DNA of 64,000 bases, from positions 496,001 to 560,000 of the forward strand of contig NZ_JANZNR010000003.1 of the NCBI RefSeq assembly GCF_025153525.1, in the 5' to 3' direction. The notes beneath the pieces are model-generated. The model searched no databases. It saw only the letters and a list, made by a program, of their open reading frames with translations, and was not told the DNA's origin. The DNA comes from Psychroserpens sp. SPM9. GTDB lineage: Bacteria > Bacteroidota > Bacteroidia > Flavobacteriales > Flavobacteriaceae. Position 1 is the stretch's first letter. Every line of letters begins with the position of its first letter. Made by a program: the position numbers and the translations under genes. Shown here in pieces: positions 27,751 through 37,592 of the stretch.

Positions 27751-27787
27751 AATAAGCCGCCATAATTAAAGATCACGACGGCTTATT
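27751..27787 (-). terminator. Terminator after the T9SS-tagged gene
   Basis: AATAAGCCG (27751-27759) pairs with CGGCTTATT (27779-27787). On the minus strand it lies 22 bp after the stop codon and is followed by TTTATTT. Confidence 0.75.
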
Positions 27788-27808
27788 TAGATTGTGGTTT
27801 GTTAAGTA

Positions 27809-29548
27809 TTATTGTATGATTAATTTTTGCATTCGTTTTTCATTTGCAGTGTTGTTTATTTCCAGCATGTAAATACCAGAACTAAACGGACTCGTATTAA
27901 TTGTATTTTGAGTGGTGGCAGCATTTAAAGTGTTTGTAAATAGCAAACGACCATTCACATCATATAATTTTGCTACTGTTCCATTTTGTAATTCACCAGA
28001 CACTATAATTGTTTTATCTTTTGTGTTGCTGTATATGCTTAGTGTCTCTAAGTTAGATTTGTTAGCGTTTAGCACATCTGAAGCAAACCGAAGAAAAAAG
28101 CGACCTGTTCCAGATAAATCAGTGTTTGGCGTGTAAACAAAATCATTAGTGGTTAACAAGGTAAGTGAATTGTTAACAGTGTCTTCTAAATAAATATCGA
28201 TAGTATCAGGCATGTCTGTTTCTACAATACTGATTGTGATTTCCTGTCCTTGAGTTGCATTAATACCTAAAGGAACAGAAACATCATACATGGCATCAGG
28301 ATTTAGTGACTGAATAGCAAAAGCGGTTCCTGTGTTATTTTCCACTAAATGTGAATAAATTGAAAACGCTGAAGGTCCGCCGTAAACCGCTGCATCATAA
28401 CCTGGATCAAACCCTTCAGAAGCATTACTATTAAAATAAAAGTCGGTACTATAATTCGCATTGCTAGAATTTAAACTTAGTTTTATATGTCCGTGATGTG
28501 CCGATGTTGCATTTCGTCCTAAAATAAAATCATCAGATGTACCAGAACAACGCATCGATGTGGTAAAATCTATAAATCCGCCTCCAGATTTAGCTTTTAC
28601 GAAGAAAGCCTGACCAGGCGCAATCAATTCTGTGATCGCTGGCGAATCAATTGTAGCTTGATTCCAAACAGTCCATCCATCTGAAGCATCACCATCATAA
28701 CCATAAATAGCCTGATAAGAAGCATTATCAAATTGTGATTTGTTTAAATCAAAAAAAGCATTGAAGTCAAGGTATGACGGATAAGGGTTTCCAATTAAAT
28801 TCCAGGCGTCACCAGCAGCAGCATCAGAAATTGGGATATCTAACACATCATCGGTTCTAATGGTTCCTGAAAACGTTAAAGTACTTCCACTATTGGTCGC
28901 CACTCTGTATCCAATACCAGATTCAATTGCTGTTAATGCATTCGTAAGGATATTGTAATTTTGATAAGCTCCAGCGACTGTATTATAAGGAGCAAAAGCC
29001 CTTATGAAGCCCGAAGCTGCTAATTCACCAGTATTGAGTAACGCGAAAGCTTCAAATAACTGGTTAGAAACAGGTGATGAAATCAAGTCATTCGTTCCAA
29101 TTTGAGAAGCAAATCTGTGGTAATTTACCTCGCCTATAATTATGCCATCAGCAATTAAGCTTGAGAACATTTGAGATGTAGAATTTAAATCGACAACAGC
29201 AGATGTTAGGGTTGCTCCTGCGTCAATGGTTACTGCAGCTCCAGGGTTAATGACTAAGTTATCACAAACTGTATTAGTGGAAATATTTACAGTTCCTGAT
29301 TCTATAACAATTGCATCAATTGAAGTGGCAATTCCTATTGGGTTGCTAGGAAACCAACCATCATCAAAGGTGTAAGTAATTGGCAATAGTCGATTTAAGT
29401 TGGCTTCTTCATTAGCGGAATTTTGAAGTTTACTCTCATGGACTATGTCCTGGTTTTGGATATAAAATCCGGGTTTTTCTTGTGCATCTGAATATTTAAT
29501 TAAGCACAAAAAAAATGATAAAACTAAAGTAGGTGTAAAGTTTTTCAT
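27809..29548 (-). CDS. T9SS-exported surface protein of unknown function
   Basis: A 579-residue protein with a signal peptide (cleavage near SDA-QEK), a repetitive beta-rich middle starting with a region that resembles a parallel-beta adhesin (INTSTNTVCDNLVINPGAAVTIDAGATL), and a C-terminal T9SS type A sorting domain (about 500-579, ending in MQKLIIQ). No catalytic motif was found. It is therefore exported across the outer membrane and probably attached to the surface. The upstream region carries the TTTAATCGA element shared with the other T9SS genes. Single gene with a terminator. Confidence 0.82.
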   Translation of the reverse strand: MKNFTPTLVLSFFLCLIKYSDAQEKPGFYIQNQDIVHESKLQNSANEEANLNRLLPITYTFDDGWFPSNPIGIATSIDAIVIESGTVNISTNTVCDNLVINPGAAVTIDAGATLTSAVVDLNSTSQMFSSLIADGIIIGEVNYHRFASQIGTNDLISSPVSNQLFEAFALLNTGELAASGFIRAFAPYNTVAGAYQNYNILTNALTAIESGIGYRVATNSGSTLTFSGTIRTDDVLDIPISDAAAGDAWNLIGNPYPSYLDFNAFFDLNKSQFDNASYQAIYGYDGDASDGWTVWNQATIDSPAITELIAPGQAFFVKAKSGGGFIDFTTSMRCSGTSDDFILGRNATSAHHGHIKLSLNSSNANYSTDFYFNSNASEGFDPGYDAAVYGGPSAFSIYSHLVENNTGTAFAIQSLNPDAMYDVSVPLGINATQGQEITISIVETDMPDTIDIYLEDTVNNSLTLLTTNDFVYTPNTDLSGTGRFFLRFASDVLNANKSNLETLSIYSNTKDKTIIVSGELQNGTVAKLYDVNGRLLFTNTLNAATTQNTINTSPFSSGIYMLEINNTANEKRMQKLIIQ

Positions 29549-29589
29549 AAGATTTGGGTGAAAATTTAGTTAAACAATTTTTGTCAGAA

Positions 29590-29597
29590 CAAACTTA
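29590..29597 (-). promoter_or_regulatory. -7 element of the T9SS-tagged gene
   Basis: On the minus strand TAAGTTTG matches TAnnTTTG exactly, 42 bp before the ATG. No TTG lies at the standard -33 distance, so an activator may be needed. Confidence 0.45.
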
Positions 29598-29635
29598 AAA
29601 AATCACCAAAAAAAACCGTTGAAATCAAAAATTAT

Positions 29636-29644
29636 TCGATTAAA
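29636..29644 (-). promoter_or_regulatory. TTTAATCGA element upstream of a T9SS cargo gene (site 2)
   Basis: Minus-strand TTTAATCGA ends 38 nt before the -7 element. It continues as TTTAATCGAATAAT, which is identical over 14 bases to site 3 before the 1651-residue protein. Confidence 0.45.
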
Positions 29645-29691
29645 AAAAACATTAATCGATAATATGCGAAAATATTCGACAAAATACACTT

Positions 29692-30291
29692 TTACTTGAC
29701 AGCTCTCTGCTCCAAAATTTTTATTATGTCATTAATTTCAAAGCCTTTAGCTTGTAGTAAAATTAAATAATGAAATAACAAATCGGCACTTTCATTTAAA
29801 AATAAATCATCATTAGAATCTTTAGCTTCAATAACAACTTCCACTGCCTCCTCGCCTACTTTTTGAGCAATTTTATTAATGCCTTTTGCAAATAAAGATG
29901 CGACATAAGATGTGTCTTCAGCAGCATTATTTTTTCTATCAGCAATAATAGTTTCTAATGTTGTTAAAAAACCATAATCTCGAATATTATCTTCATTCCA
30001 GCAGGTATCAGATCCTTTGTGACATGTTGGTCCTTCAGGCGTTACTTTAATTAAAAGTGTGTCACTATCACAATCTAGTTTTATACTCACCAACTTAAGC
30101 ACATGTCCGCTCTCTTCACCTTTAGTCCATAAGCGTTGTTTTGTTCTGCTAAAAAATGTCACCAGTTGCGTTTCTAATGTTTTATTTAGCGCCTCTTGAT
30201 TCATATAACCCAACATCAATACCTTGTGTGTCGTTTCATCTTGAATAATTGCAGGAACAAGTCCGTTATTTTTAGTATAATCTATATTCAT
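29692..30291 (-). CDS. hisIE: Bifunctional phosphoribosyl-AMP cyclohydrolase / phosphoribosyl-ATP pyrophosphatase
   Basis: A 199-residue fusion. Residues 1-105 are HisI (MLGYMNQEALNKTL, WTKGEESGHVL, and the Zn ligands in DCDSDTLL and CHKGSDTCW), and residues 110-199 are HisE (a MazG-like helical fold with KVGEEAVEVVIEAK and DLLFHYLILLQAKG). It performs steps 2 and 3 of histidine synthesis. It is the last gene of the his operon, 49 bp after hisF. Confidence 0.96.
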   Translation of the reverse strand: MNIDYTKNNGLVPAIIQDETTHKVLMLGYMNQEALNKTLETQLVTFFSRTKQRLWTKGEESGHVLKLVSIKLDCDSDTLLIKVTPEGPTCHKGSDTCWNEDNIRDYGFLTTLETIIADRKNNAAEDTSYVASLFAKGINKIAQKVGEEAVEVVIEAKDSNDDLFLNESADLLFHYLILLQAKGFEINDIIKILEQRAVK

Positions 30292-30340
30292 AGGATCTAT
30301 TTTGATTATTACTACTGAAATGTCTTCAGTAAAAATCGAC

Positions 30341-31096
30341 TTAAAGCCGTATTTCTATATGCTGTTTTTTTAATTCTTTTTTTAAATCTATAATATCGAT
30401 TTCACCAAAGTGAAAAACACTGGCCGCCAAAGCAGCATCAGCTTTTCCAATTTTAAACGTGTCGATAAAATGCTGTATAGTTCCTGCGCCACCGGAAGCA
30501 ATTATTGGAATATTAACCGTTTCAGCCAGTTTTGCTAATGCTTCATTTGCGAAGCCTGATTTAGTTCCGTCGTTATTCATTGACGTAAATAAAATCTCTC
30601 CAGCACCTCTGCTTTCAACTTCTTTAGCCCAGTCAAATAAATAATGCTTCGTCGGAATTGTGCCACCAGCCAAATGCACCATCCACTCGTTATCAATTTG
30701 TTTGGCGTCGATAGCGACAACCACACATTGGCTTCCAAATTTATCGGCCAATTCATTGATAAGCTCTGGTCTTTTAATAGCGCTCGAATTGATTGAAACT
30801 TTATCGGCACCACAATGGAGTAAGTCGTCTACATCTTTAATTGAAGAAATGCCACCACCAACTGTAAATGGAATATTGACCTGTTCTGCCACTTTAAGTA
30901 CCATGTCATGCATGGTTTTTCGACCTTCTAGTGTTGCCGAAATATCTAAAAACACCAATTCGTCTGCACCAAGTCTGGCATACTGTTTGGCTAATTCTAC
31001 TGGATCACCAGCATCGCGTAAGTTTACAAAATTGACACCTTTTACAGTTCTGCCATTTTTGATGTCTAAACACGGAATAATACGTTTTGTAAGCAT
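30341..31096 (-). CDS. hisF: Imidazole glycerol phosphate synthase subunit HisF
   Basis: A 251-residue (beta/alpha)8 barrel. [14 protein letters not shown]-type start, then [20 protein letters not shown], and [13 protein letters not shown] mark HisF. The catalytic Asp residues are at CLDIKNG and VAIDAK. It is the cyclase of the HisF-HisH glutamine amidotransferase pair that makes imidazole glycerol phosphate and AICAR. It follows hisA with only 3 bp between. Confidence 0.97.
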   Translation of the reverse strand: MLTKRIIPCLDIKNGRTVKGVNFVNLRDAGDPVELAKQYARLGADELVFLDISATLEGRKTMHDMVLKVAEQVNIPFTVGGGISSIKDVDDLLHCGADKVSINSSAIKRPELINELADKFGSQCVVVAIDAKQIDNEWMVHLAGGTIPTKHYLFDWAKEVESRGAGEILFTSMNNDGTKSGFANEALAKLAETVNIPIIASGGAGTIQHFIDTFKIGKADAALAASVFHFGEIDIIDLKKELKKQHIEIRL

Positions 31097-31099
31097 AGC

Positions 31100-31816
31100 C
31101 TATGAATAAGTTTCTAAATCTCTCAAACTTATGTGACCTTCATAAAGTGCTTTGCCAATAATAGCAGCTTCACAGCCTAAATCTTCTAGAACATTAAGGT
31201 CATTTATAGAAGTTACGCCTCCAGAGGCAATTAGTTTAATATGTTTGGTCTCGCTTAAAATTCGTTTATACAAATCGAATGAAGGACCTTCGAGCATGCC
31301 ATCTTTAGCTATATCGGTACAAATAACATAATTAACGCCTTTTAATTCATAAGATTTTATAAAGGGAATGATGTTTATGTTACTAGCTTCTTGCCAGCCA
31401 CTTACTGCTATTTTTTCATCATTACAATCTGCTCCAAGGATAATTTTTGTGCCGCCATATTTTGAAATCCAACCTTCAAAAACGTTCGGATTTTTAACAG
31501 CAATACTTCCACCTGTAATTTGTTTTGCTCCAGAATTGAAGGCGATATGTAAATCTTCATCAGATTTTAAGCCGCCGCCAAAATCAATTTTAAGGTTTGT
31601 TTTAGATGTGATTTGCTCTAAAACTTTATAATTGACAATGTGTTGTGCTTTAGCTCCATCTAAATCCACTAGGTGCAAATATTGTATTCCTGCGCCTTCA
31701 AATTCTTTGGCAACTTCTATCGGATTTTCATTATATATGGTTTTGGTATTGTAGTCCCCTTGTGTGAGACGTACACATTTACCATCTATAATATCTATTG
31801 CGGGTATAATTCTCAT
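31100..31816 (-). CDS. hisA: Phosphoribosylformimino-5-aminoimidazole carboxamide ribotide isomerase
   Basis: A 238-residue barrel enzyme. [21 protein letters not shown] carries the first catalytic Asp, and [23 protein letters not shown] and [10 protein letters not shown] follow. It isomerises ProFAR to PRFAR, step 4 of the pathway. Its start overlaps the end of hisH by 4 bp (ATGA), indicating translational coupling. Confidence 0.97.
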   Translation of the reverse strand: MRIIPAIDIIDGKCVRLTQGDYNTKTIYNENPIEVAKEFEGAGIQYLHLVDLDGAKAQHIVNYKVLEQITSKTNLKIDFGGGLKSDEDLHIAFNSGAKQITGGSIAVKNPNVFEGWISKYGGTKIILGADCNDEKIAVSGWQEASNINIIPFIKSYELKGVNYVICTDIAKDGMLEGPSFDLYKRILSETKHIKLIASGGVTSINDLNVLEDLGCEAAIIGKALYEGHISLRDLETYS

Positions 31817-32394
31817 AAATTTAAAAAGTTTTTTAATAGTCGTTCTCCTGCTAAACTGCTTTTCTCTGGATGAAATTGAACGCCATAAAAGTTATCACTT
31901 TTCAAGGCTGTGGAGTATTCAGATTCATAATGAGATGTGGCAATGGTTTCTTGACATATTTCAGCATAATAACTATGTACAAGATACATGAACTCTGCGT
32001 CATTAATGTTATGAAATAAATTTGATTTTAAATTGTGAATGGTATTCCATCCCATTTGCGGTACTTTAACGGCTTTAGAAAATCGTTTCACTTCCACATC
32101 AAAAATACCAAGTCCGTTTGTTTGACCTTCATCGCTATGGTTGCACATTAATTGCATCCCTAAACAGATGCCTAAAACGGGCTGTGTTAACTTTGGAATC
32201 AACCTGTCTAAACCGCTTTGTTTAAGCATATGCATTGCAGAACTCGCCTCACCAACACCAGGAAAGATAACTTTATCAGCGGCTTCTATCGCTTCCGGAT
32301 CCTTCGAAAGTTGAGCATCAACACCTAATCGTTTAAAAGCAAACTGGATACTTTTAATATTTCCGGCACCATAATTTATAATAACTGTTTTCAT
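31813..32394 (-). CDS. hisH: Imidazole glycerol phosphate synthase subunit HisH
   Basis: A 193-residue class I glutamine amidotransferase. [30 protein letters not shown], the nucleophile elbow GICLGMQLM, and the triad His in VQFHPEKSS are all present. It releases ammonia from glutamine for HisF. A TTG two codons upstream is open, but the ATG at 32394 is the normal start. Confidence 0.97.
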   Translation of the reverse strand: MKTVIINYGAGNIKSIQFAFKRLGVDAQLSKDPEAIEAADKVIFPGVGEASSAMHMLKQSGLDRLIPKLTQPVLGICLGMQLMCNHSDEGQTNGLGIFDVEVKRFSKAVKVPQMGWNTIHNLKSNLFHNINDAEFMYLVHSYYAEICQETIATSHYESEYSTALKSDNFYGVQFHPEKSSLAGERLLKNFLNL

Positions 32395-32403
32395 TGACAA
32401 TAT

Positions 32404-33537
32404 TTAGAGTACGCCTTTAGTACTAGGCAAAATCATTTTTTCCACATCGCGTTTAACGGCCATTTTTATAGCCTTTGCAAAAGCTTTAAATATAGCTTCA
32501 ATTTTGTGATGCTCATTGGTGCCTTCAGCTTTAATATTGAGATTGCATTTGGCACCATCGGTAAAGGATTTAAAAAAGTGATAAAACATTTCAGTGGGCA
32601 TTTTACCAATCATTTCACGTTTAAATTCAGCATCCCAAACCAACCAGTTTCGTCCACCAAAATCTATGGCAACCTGTGCAAAACAATCATCCATAGGCAA
32701 TGCGAATCCGTAGCGTTCAATTCCTAATTTATTACCCAATGTTGTAGCGAATACTTCACCAAGCGCAATAGCAGTATCTTCGATGGTGTGGTGTTCGTCA
32801 ACATCTAAGTCACCATCTACTTTAATCGCCAAATCTAGTTGTCCGTGACGCGCAATTTGGTCTAACATATGATCAAAAAAGGCAATTCCGGTATCTATAT
32901 TACTTTGACCTTTGCCATCTAGATTTACATCAATTTTAATTTTTGTTTCATTGGTATTTCGCTCAATACTTCCTGTTCTAGCATCCGTTTTTAAGAAGCT
33001 ATAAATCACTTCCCAATCGTTACTTTCTAGCGCGATAAATTTATCAAGAGTTTCACGCTTTACGGTGATTTCATCAGTCCCTAAATTGGTATTATCATTG
33101 ATAAAAATTCCTTTAGAACCAAGATTTTTAGCAAGTTCAATATCAGTTAATCGATCACCAATAACAAATGAATTTTCTAAATCGTATGCCGAAGAAAAAT
33201 ACTTGGTTAACAAGCCCGTATTTGGTTTGCGTGTTGGTGCATTATCTTTTGCAAATGTTCGGTCAATAAATTGTTCTTCAAAACTAATACCTTCGGCTTC
33301 AAAGGTTTTGATAATAAAATTGTGCACTGGCCAGAAGGTGTTCTCTGGATAAACCGAAGTTCCTAAACCATCCTGATTGGTAATCATAACGATTTCAAAA
33401 TCCAGTTCTTTAGCAATTTTGCTTAAATACTGAAAGACTTTTGGGTAGAATTCCAGTTTTTCAAATGCATCAATTTGCTCATCTGCTGGCTCTTTAATGA
33501 GTGTGCCGTCTCTATCTATAAATAATACTCGTTTCAT
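32404..33537 (-). CDS. hisB: Bifunctional histidinol-phosphatase / imidazoleglycerol-phosphate dehydratase
   Basis: A 377-residue HisB fusion. The N-terminal HAD phosphatase has [14 protein letters not shown] (nucleophile Asp and acid/base Asp) and [14 protein letters not shown]. The C-terminal half is the IGP dehydratase with [18 protein letters not shown] and [15 protein letters not shown] (metal-binding His). It performs steps 6 and 8. It lies 3 bp after hisC. Confidence 0.97.
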   Translation of the reverse strand: MKRVLFIDRDGTLIKEPADEQIDAFEKLEFYPKVFQYLSKIAKELDFEIVMITNQDGLGTSVYPENTFWPVHNFIIKTFEAEGISFEEQFIDRTFAKDNAPTRKPNTGLLTKYFSSAYDLENSFVIGDRLTDIELAKNLGSKGIFINDNTNLGTDEITVKRETLDKFIALESNDWEVIYSFLKTDARTGSIERNTNETKIKIDVNLDGKGQSNIDTGIAFFDHMLDQIARHGQLDLAIKVDGDLDVDEHHTIEDTAIALGEVFATTLGNKLGIERYGFALPMDDCFAQVAIDFGGRNWLVWDAEFKREMIGKMPTEMFYHFFKSFTDGAKCNLNIKAEGTNEHHKIEAIFKAFAKAIKMAVKRDVEKMILPSTKGVL

Positions 33538-33539
33538 GA

Positions 33540-34604
33540 TTATGATAATGATTTTAATGCTGAAATTAATTTACTGTTTTCTTCTGGTGAACCGACTGTA
33601 AAACGCAAACAATTGTTGCATAAAGGCTGGTTGGTTCTGTTGCGTATAACCAAACCTTTAGATATTAACTCATCATATCGTTTGGTGGCATCGTCAACTT
33701 TAGCTAAAATAAAGTTTGCATCAGAAGGCTGAACACTTTTAATACAAGATATATTTTGTAAGGCTTCCATCAAGACCTTTCGTTGTTCTAAAATCTTTTG
33801 AATGTCTTCGGAAAGTGTTTGTGGTTTGCTTAAAAGTTCTAGGGCTTTTTGCTGCGTAAGCGTGTTAACATTGTATGGCGGTTTTATTCGGTTTAATACT
33901 GAAATAATAGCTTCAGAAGCATAACAAATTCCCAGTCGGATTCCTGCCATTCCATAAGCTTTGGATAAAGTTTGTATAACAATTAAATTTGAAAATTCAT
34001 CCAGTCTACGAATCCAACTTTCCTGATTTGAAAAGTCAATATAAGCTTCGTCTATAACCACAATACCATTAAAATTGGTCACTAATTTTTCGATGGTTTT
34101 AGCCTTAAAACTATTTGACGTCGGATTATTTGGCGAGCATAAAAACAAAATTTTAGTTGCTGTTGTAGCAGCCTTCAGAATCACATCAACTCTAGGTTCG
34201 AAATTCGCATCCAATTCAATTTTTTGAACAGCAATTGCATTTAGACTTGCTAACACCTCATACATGCCATAGGTTGGTGGCAAAGTGATAACCGAATCTT
34301 GGTTAGGTTCACAAAATGCTCTAAAGATTAAATCCAAAACTTCGTCACTTCCGTTTCCTAAAAGTAGTTGTTCTTCAGCAACCCTTTTTAAAGTGCTTAA
34401 ACGTGACTTTAGTTGTTTTTGTTGCGGATCAGGATAGCGATTTACACCATTGTCAAACGGATTCTCATTGGCATCTAAAAACACCATACCCTCTTCATTC
34501 TCTTTAAACTCATCTCGAGCCGAAGCATAAGGTTTTAGGGCTTTTATATTTGGTCTAATATAATCGTTTAGACTAAACTTAAACTTTAAGGTTTCGTTAT
34601 TCAT
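33540..34604 (-). CDS. hisC: Histidinol-phosphate aminotransferase
   Basis: A 354-residue fold type I PLP enzyme. [18 protein letters not shown] at the start, [38 protein letters not shown] and the PLP lysine in [14 protein letters not shown] are HisC marks. It makes histidinol phosphate (step 7). It is 7 bp downstream of hisD. Confidence 0.96.
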   Translation of the reverse strand: MNNETLKFKFSLNDYIRPNIKALKPYASARDEFKENEEGMVFLDANENPFDNGVNRYPDPQQKQLKSRLSTLKRVAEEQLLLGNGSDEVLDLIFRAFCEPNQDSVITLPPTYGMYEVLASLNAIAVQKIELDANFEPRVDVILKAATTATKILFLCSPNNPTSNSFKAKTIEKLVTNFNGIVVIDEAYIDFSNQESWIRRLDEFSNLIVIQTLSKAYGMAGIRLGICYASEAIISVLNRIKPPYNVNTLTQQKALELLSKPQTLSEDIQKILEQRKVLMEALQNISCIKSVQPSDANFILAKVDDATKRYDELISKGLVIRNRTNQPLCNNCLRFTVGSPEENSKLISALKSLS

Positions 34605-34611
34605 AACTCGA

Positions 34612-35898
34612 TTATTTTTTTAAATCGTTTAATCGCAATGTCACTGCATTTTTATGGGCTTGCAGCCCTTCTGCTTCGGCCATTAACTCAATGGTATTTC
34701 CAATATTTAAAATACCTTCTTTGGAAATCTTCTGAAACGTAATGCTCTTGGTAAAACTATCCAGGTTAACCCCAGAATAGGCTTTACTAAATCCGTTAGT
34801 AGGCAATGTATGATTGGTGCCAGACGCATAATCACCAGCACTTTCCGGAGTGTAATTCCCTATAAAAACCGAACCAGCATTTTCAATTTGATCGACATAA
34901 AAATCGTTATTATTTGTACATACGATTAAGTGTTCGGGGGCATATGCGTTAATCATTTTTAAAGCTACCACATCGGAATCTACATAAATAAGTTTTGAAT
35001 TATCGATTGCTTTTTGCGCGAAAGCCTTTCGTGGTAAGTTTTGAATTTGCGTTTCAACTTCTTCAGAAACCTTAGCGATTAGTGACTTTGAGGTTGAGAC
35101 TAAAATCACCTGGCTATCACTGCCATGTTCTGCCTGGCTTAGTAAATCTGATGCTACATAAGCCGCATTTGCAGAATCATCGGCAACGACGAGTAATTCA
35201 CTTGGGCCCGCAGGCATATCGATAGCAACCCCATATTTAGTGGCTAATTGTTTGGCAACTGTCACGTATTGGTTTCCGGGTCCGAAAATTTTATAGACCT
35301 TCGGTATCGCTGTGGTTCCAAAAGTTAATCCGGCAATAGCCTGAATACCTCCAACTTTAATGATTTTTGTAACGCCACATAATTGGGCTGCGTAGAGGAT
35401 TTCATTAGCAATTTTTCCTTCTCTGTTTGGTGGCGAACATAAAACAATCTCTTTACAACCTGCAATTTGAGCAGGCACAGCAAGCATTAAAACTGTAGAA
35501 AATAAAGGTGCTGTTCCGCCAGGAATATACAAACCTACTTTTTGTATCGGACGTTTATCTTGCCAACATTCAATTCCTACAGCAGTTTGAACACTTACAC
35601 GTTCTGTTTTTTGTGCACTGTGAAAAAGTTGTATGTTTTGTTTAGCTGTTTGAATGGCTTGTTTTAATTCTTCTGAAACCTGATTTGTTGCGTCTGCAAT
35701 TTCATTAGCGCTTACAATTACAGATTCTAAAGTTGCACCATCAAATAATTCGGTATACTTATTAATCGCTTTGTCGCCACTTCTTTCAACGTCACTAAAT
35801 ATTTGATTGACCGTATTTTCAATATTTTCTAGAGTCTGCGTTGGTCTTTTTAATAAGTCAGACCAGCTTGATGTTTTAGGATTTATGATTGTTTTCAT
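34612..35898 (-). CDS. hisD: Histidinol dehydrogenase
   Basis: A 428-residue zinc enzyme. VGLYIPGGTAPLFSTVLML, IFGPGNQYVTVAKQ, AGPSELLVVADD, QAEHGSDSQVIL and YAPEHLIV are HisD signatures, with Zn-binding residues in AEHG and the later EHL. It oxidises histidinol to histidine. The frame is open nine codons further upstream, but the ATG at 35898 shares one base with the hisG stop codon (TAATG), the usual coupled start. Confidence 0.97.
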   Translation of the reverse strand: MKTIINPKTSSWSDLLKRPTQTLENIENTVNQIFSDVERSGDKAINKYTELFDGATLESVIVSANEIADATNQVSEELKQAIQTAKQNIQLFHSAQKTERVSVQTAVGIECWQDKRPIQKVGLYIPGGTAPLFSTVLMLAVPAQIAGCKEIVLCSPPNREGKIANEILYAAQLCGVTKIIKVGGIQAIAGLTFGTTAIPKVYKIFGPGNQYVTVAKQLATKYGVAIDMPAGPSELLVVADDSANAAYVASDLLSQAEHGSDSQVILVSTSKSLIAKVSEEVETQIQNLPRKAFAQKAIDNSKLIYVDSDVVALKMINAYAPEHLIVCTNNNDFYVDQIENAGSVFIGNYTPESAGDYASGTNHTLPTNGFSKAYSGVNLDSFTKSITFQKISKEGILNIGNTIELMAEAEGLQAHKNAVTLRLNDLKK

Positions 35899-36755
35899 TA
35901 TAAAACCATGTTTTCGATTGGACATACTAAAATTCCTTCTGCGCCATTTAGCTTGAGTTCATCAATAATTTCCCAAAACTCATGCTTATTAATCACAGAG
36001 TGTAACGAGCTCCAGCCTTTTTTAGCAAGCGGCAAAATTGTGGGACTGTTCATTCCTGGTAAGATATTAACAATAGCTTCCAGCTTTTCGTCGGGTGCAT
36101 TTAGCAATACATATTTGCTCTGTCGGCCTCTTAATACCGATTGTAATCTAAATTGAAGTTTGTTTAATATTTGTTTGTTTTCCGAAGAAATTAAAGGCGA
36201 AACAGCTAAAACTGCTTCAGATTTCAATAAAACTTCCACCTCTTTTAATCCGTTTTTAAACAAGGTGCTACCGCTGGAAACAATATCAACAATGGCATCG
36301 GCCAACCCAATGTTTGGAGCAATTTCAACCGATCCGTTAATGATGTGTAATTTTGCATTCACTTGTTGCTCCTCTAAAAACTGACTGACAGTATTTGGGT
36401 ATGAGGTGGCAATTCGCTTGCCTTCAAGGTCTTTAATAGATGTATAGGTTTTTGATTTCGGAACAGCTACAGAAACTTTACAACTTGAAAATCCAAGTTT
36501 TTCAATGAATGAAATGCCTTGACCTTTTTCGACTAGAATATTTTCGCCAATGATAGCGGCATCAACAACACCGTCTTTTAAATACTGTGGAATATCGCCA
36601 TTTCTCAAATAGAAGACCTCTAAAGGAAAGTTTTTTGCTGAAGCTTTAAGTTGATCTTTTCCGTTATCGACTAAAATACCGACATCCTTTAGGATTTTCA
36701 TAGAGTCGTCGTATAGTCTTCCCGATTTTTGTACTGCAATTTTTAATTTACTCAT
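35898..36755 (-). CDS. hisG: ATP phosphoribosyltransferase (long form)
   Basis: A 285-residue HisG of the long type with a C-terminal ACT-like regulatory domain (about 210-285), the site of histidine feedback in the family. LKIAVQKSGRLYDDS, VDAAIIGENIL, and the PRPP loop DAIVDIVSSGSTLFKNGL are present. It performs step 1. It is the first structural gene of the operon, controlled by the leader peptide and terminator upstream. Confidence 0.97.
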   Translation of the reverse strand: MSKLKIAVQKSGRLYDDSMKILKDVGILVDNGKDQLKASAKNFPLEVFYLRNGDIPQYLKDGVVDAAIIGENILVEKGQGISFIEKLGFSSCKVSVAVPKSKTYTSIKDLEGKRIATSYPNTVSQFLEEQQVNAKLHIINGSVEIAPNIGLADAIVDIVSSGSTLFKNGLKEVEVLLKSEAVLAVSPLISSENKQILNKLQFRLQSVLRGRQSKYVLLNAPDEKLEAIVNILPGMNSPTILPLAKKGWSSLHSVINKHEFWEIIDELKLNGAEGILVCPIENMVL

Positions 36756-36814
36756 TGTGGTTTTATTGTGTTTGAGTAAATCGTTTTGGAGAAATTTCTT
36801 AAAGATGAAGAAAT

Positions 36815-36846
36815 AAAAAACCGTTTGATTTACTCAAACGGTTTTT
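36815..36846 (-). terminator. his operon attenuator (Rho-independent terminator in the leader)
   Basis: CCGTTTGA (36821-36828) pairs with TCAAACGG (36834-36841) around a 5-nt loop, extended by A-T pairs. On the minus strand it ends in TTTTTT and lies between the leader peptide and hisG. The segment CGTTTGAGT of its 5' arm is complementary to ACTCAAGCG in the leader peptide (36881-36889), which allows an antiterminator. Confidence 0.85.
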
Positions 36847-36874
36847 AAATATCTTGATTTTATTCAATACATTT

Positions 36875-36931
36875 TCAGCTCGCTTGAGTGCCAGTATGAA
36901 AATGATGATGATGTAATTGAATAAATGTCAT
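36875..36931 (-). CDS. hisL: his operon leader peptide with five His codons
   Basis: An 18-codon reading frame, MTFIQLHHHHFHTGTQAS, starting with ATG at 36931 and ending with TGA at 36875. Five of 18 residues are histidine, four of them consecutive (CAT CAT CAT CAT), as in attenuator leader peptides. It is 119 bp upstream of hisG, with the terminator at 36815-36846 between. Segment 36911-36925 pairs with 36859-36872 (14 bp, one bulge), and 36881-36889 pairs with the 5' arm of the terminator. Low charged His-tRNA should stall the ribosome on the His run, free the latter segment and prevent termination. Confidence 0.85.
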   Translation of the reverse strand: MTFIQLHHHHFHTGTQAS

Positions 36932-37033
36932 GTCTTTGTTTTGTCTTTACAAATATTGCAAATTAAAATTCAATAATCCTAATCTAATAATACGTTTTAT
37001 GAATTTATTAATATTAAGCCTTTAAATTAAGAA

Positions 37034-37585
37034 TTACTCATCATACTTAGGACAGGTTGTCCAAGGATAAGCACATTGGTCTTTAAAACTAAGCCAACCA
37101 ATCACCTCTTTTTTAGCAACAACAAAACTCACTTTTGCCCATAAATCATTGGTTTCTAAAACATTTACCCGTTTAAAGCTGTCAATTTTATGGATTTTAT
37201 TAGATGATTTCCTAGGTTCATCATAGAGATAAGCACGATGGTTCTCTCCGTAAACATCCACAGAAATCAAGAAATTAGTTGATCTCACCCAATGGTTTTC
37301 ATGATCGTAGTTTTTGTATGAACCTGGAAGGCGTTGGATATTTTTAATTTTAAACCAGCCATAATCACTATCTAAGATAGCAATTTTATACCAAGCATGT
37401 TTGTCATCAATATTATGAAGTGTGTCTATAATTTTTCCGTTCATGCGATCGTAAATAAACAGCGGCTGCTTCGTTTGTTTATCATAATACGATTCGACCA
37501 AATCAAGATAATGCAATTGATCATCTTCCTGAGCAAACAGGTTGAGACTACAAAATGCAAAGAGAAAAAGTAAGCTTCGTTTCAC
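37034..37585 (-). CDS. Exported SH3-like domain protein
   Basis: A 183-residue protein with a signal peptide (SLLFLFAFCSLNLFAQ) and what look like two bacterial SH3-like segments: IDTLHNIDDKHAWYKIAILDSDYGWFKI at about 50-80 and SNKIHKIDSFKRVNVLETNDLWAKVSF near 125-152. Bacterial SH3 domains bind peptidoglycan or other wall polymers. Cys residues near the C-terminus (CAYPWTTC) may form a disulphide. It is probably periplasmic or outer membrane. Family not certain. Confidence 0.6.
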   Translation of the reverse strand: MKRSLLFLFAFCSLNLFAQEDDQLHYLDLVESYYDKQTKQPLFIYDRMNGKIIDTLHNIDDKHAWYKIAILDSDYGWFKIKNIQRLPGSYKNYDHENHWVRSTNFLISVDVYGENHRAYLYDEPRKSSNKIHKIDSFKRVNVLETNDLWAKVSFVVAKKEVIGWLSFKDQCAYPWTTCPKYDE

Positions 37586-37592
37586 TTATATC

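Noticed and set aside
35899-35925. Extended hisD start nine codons upstream
   Set aside because: The ATG at 35898 overlaps the hisG stop in the coupled TAATG form and begins the protein where the family begins.
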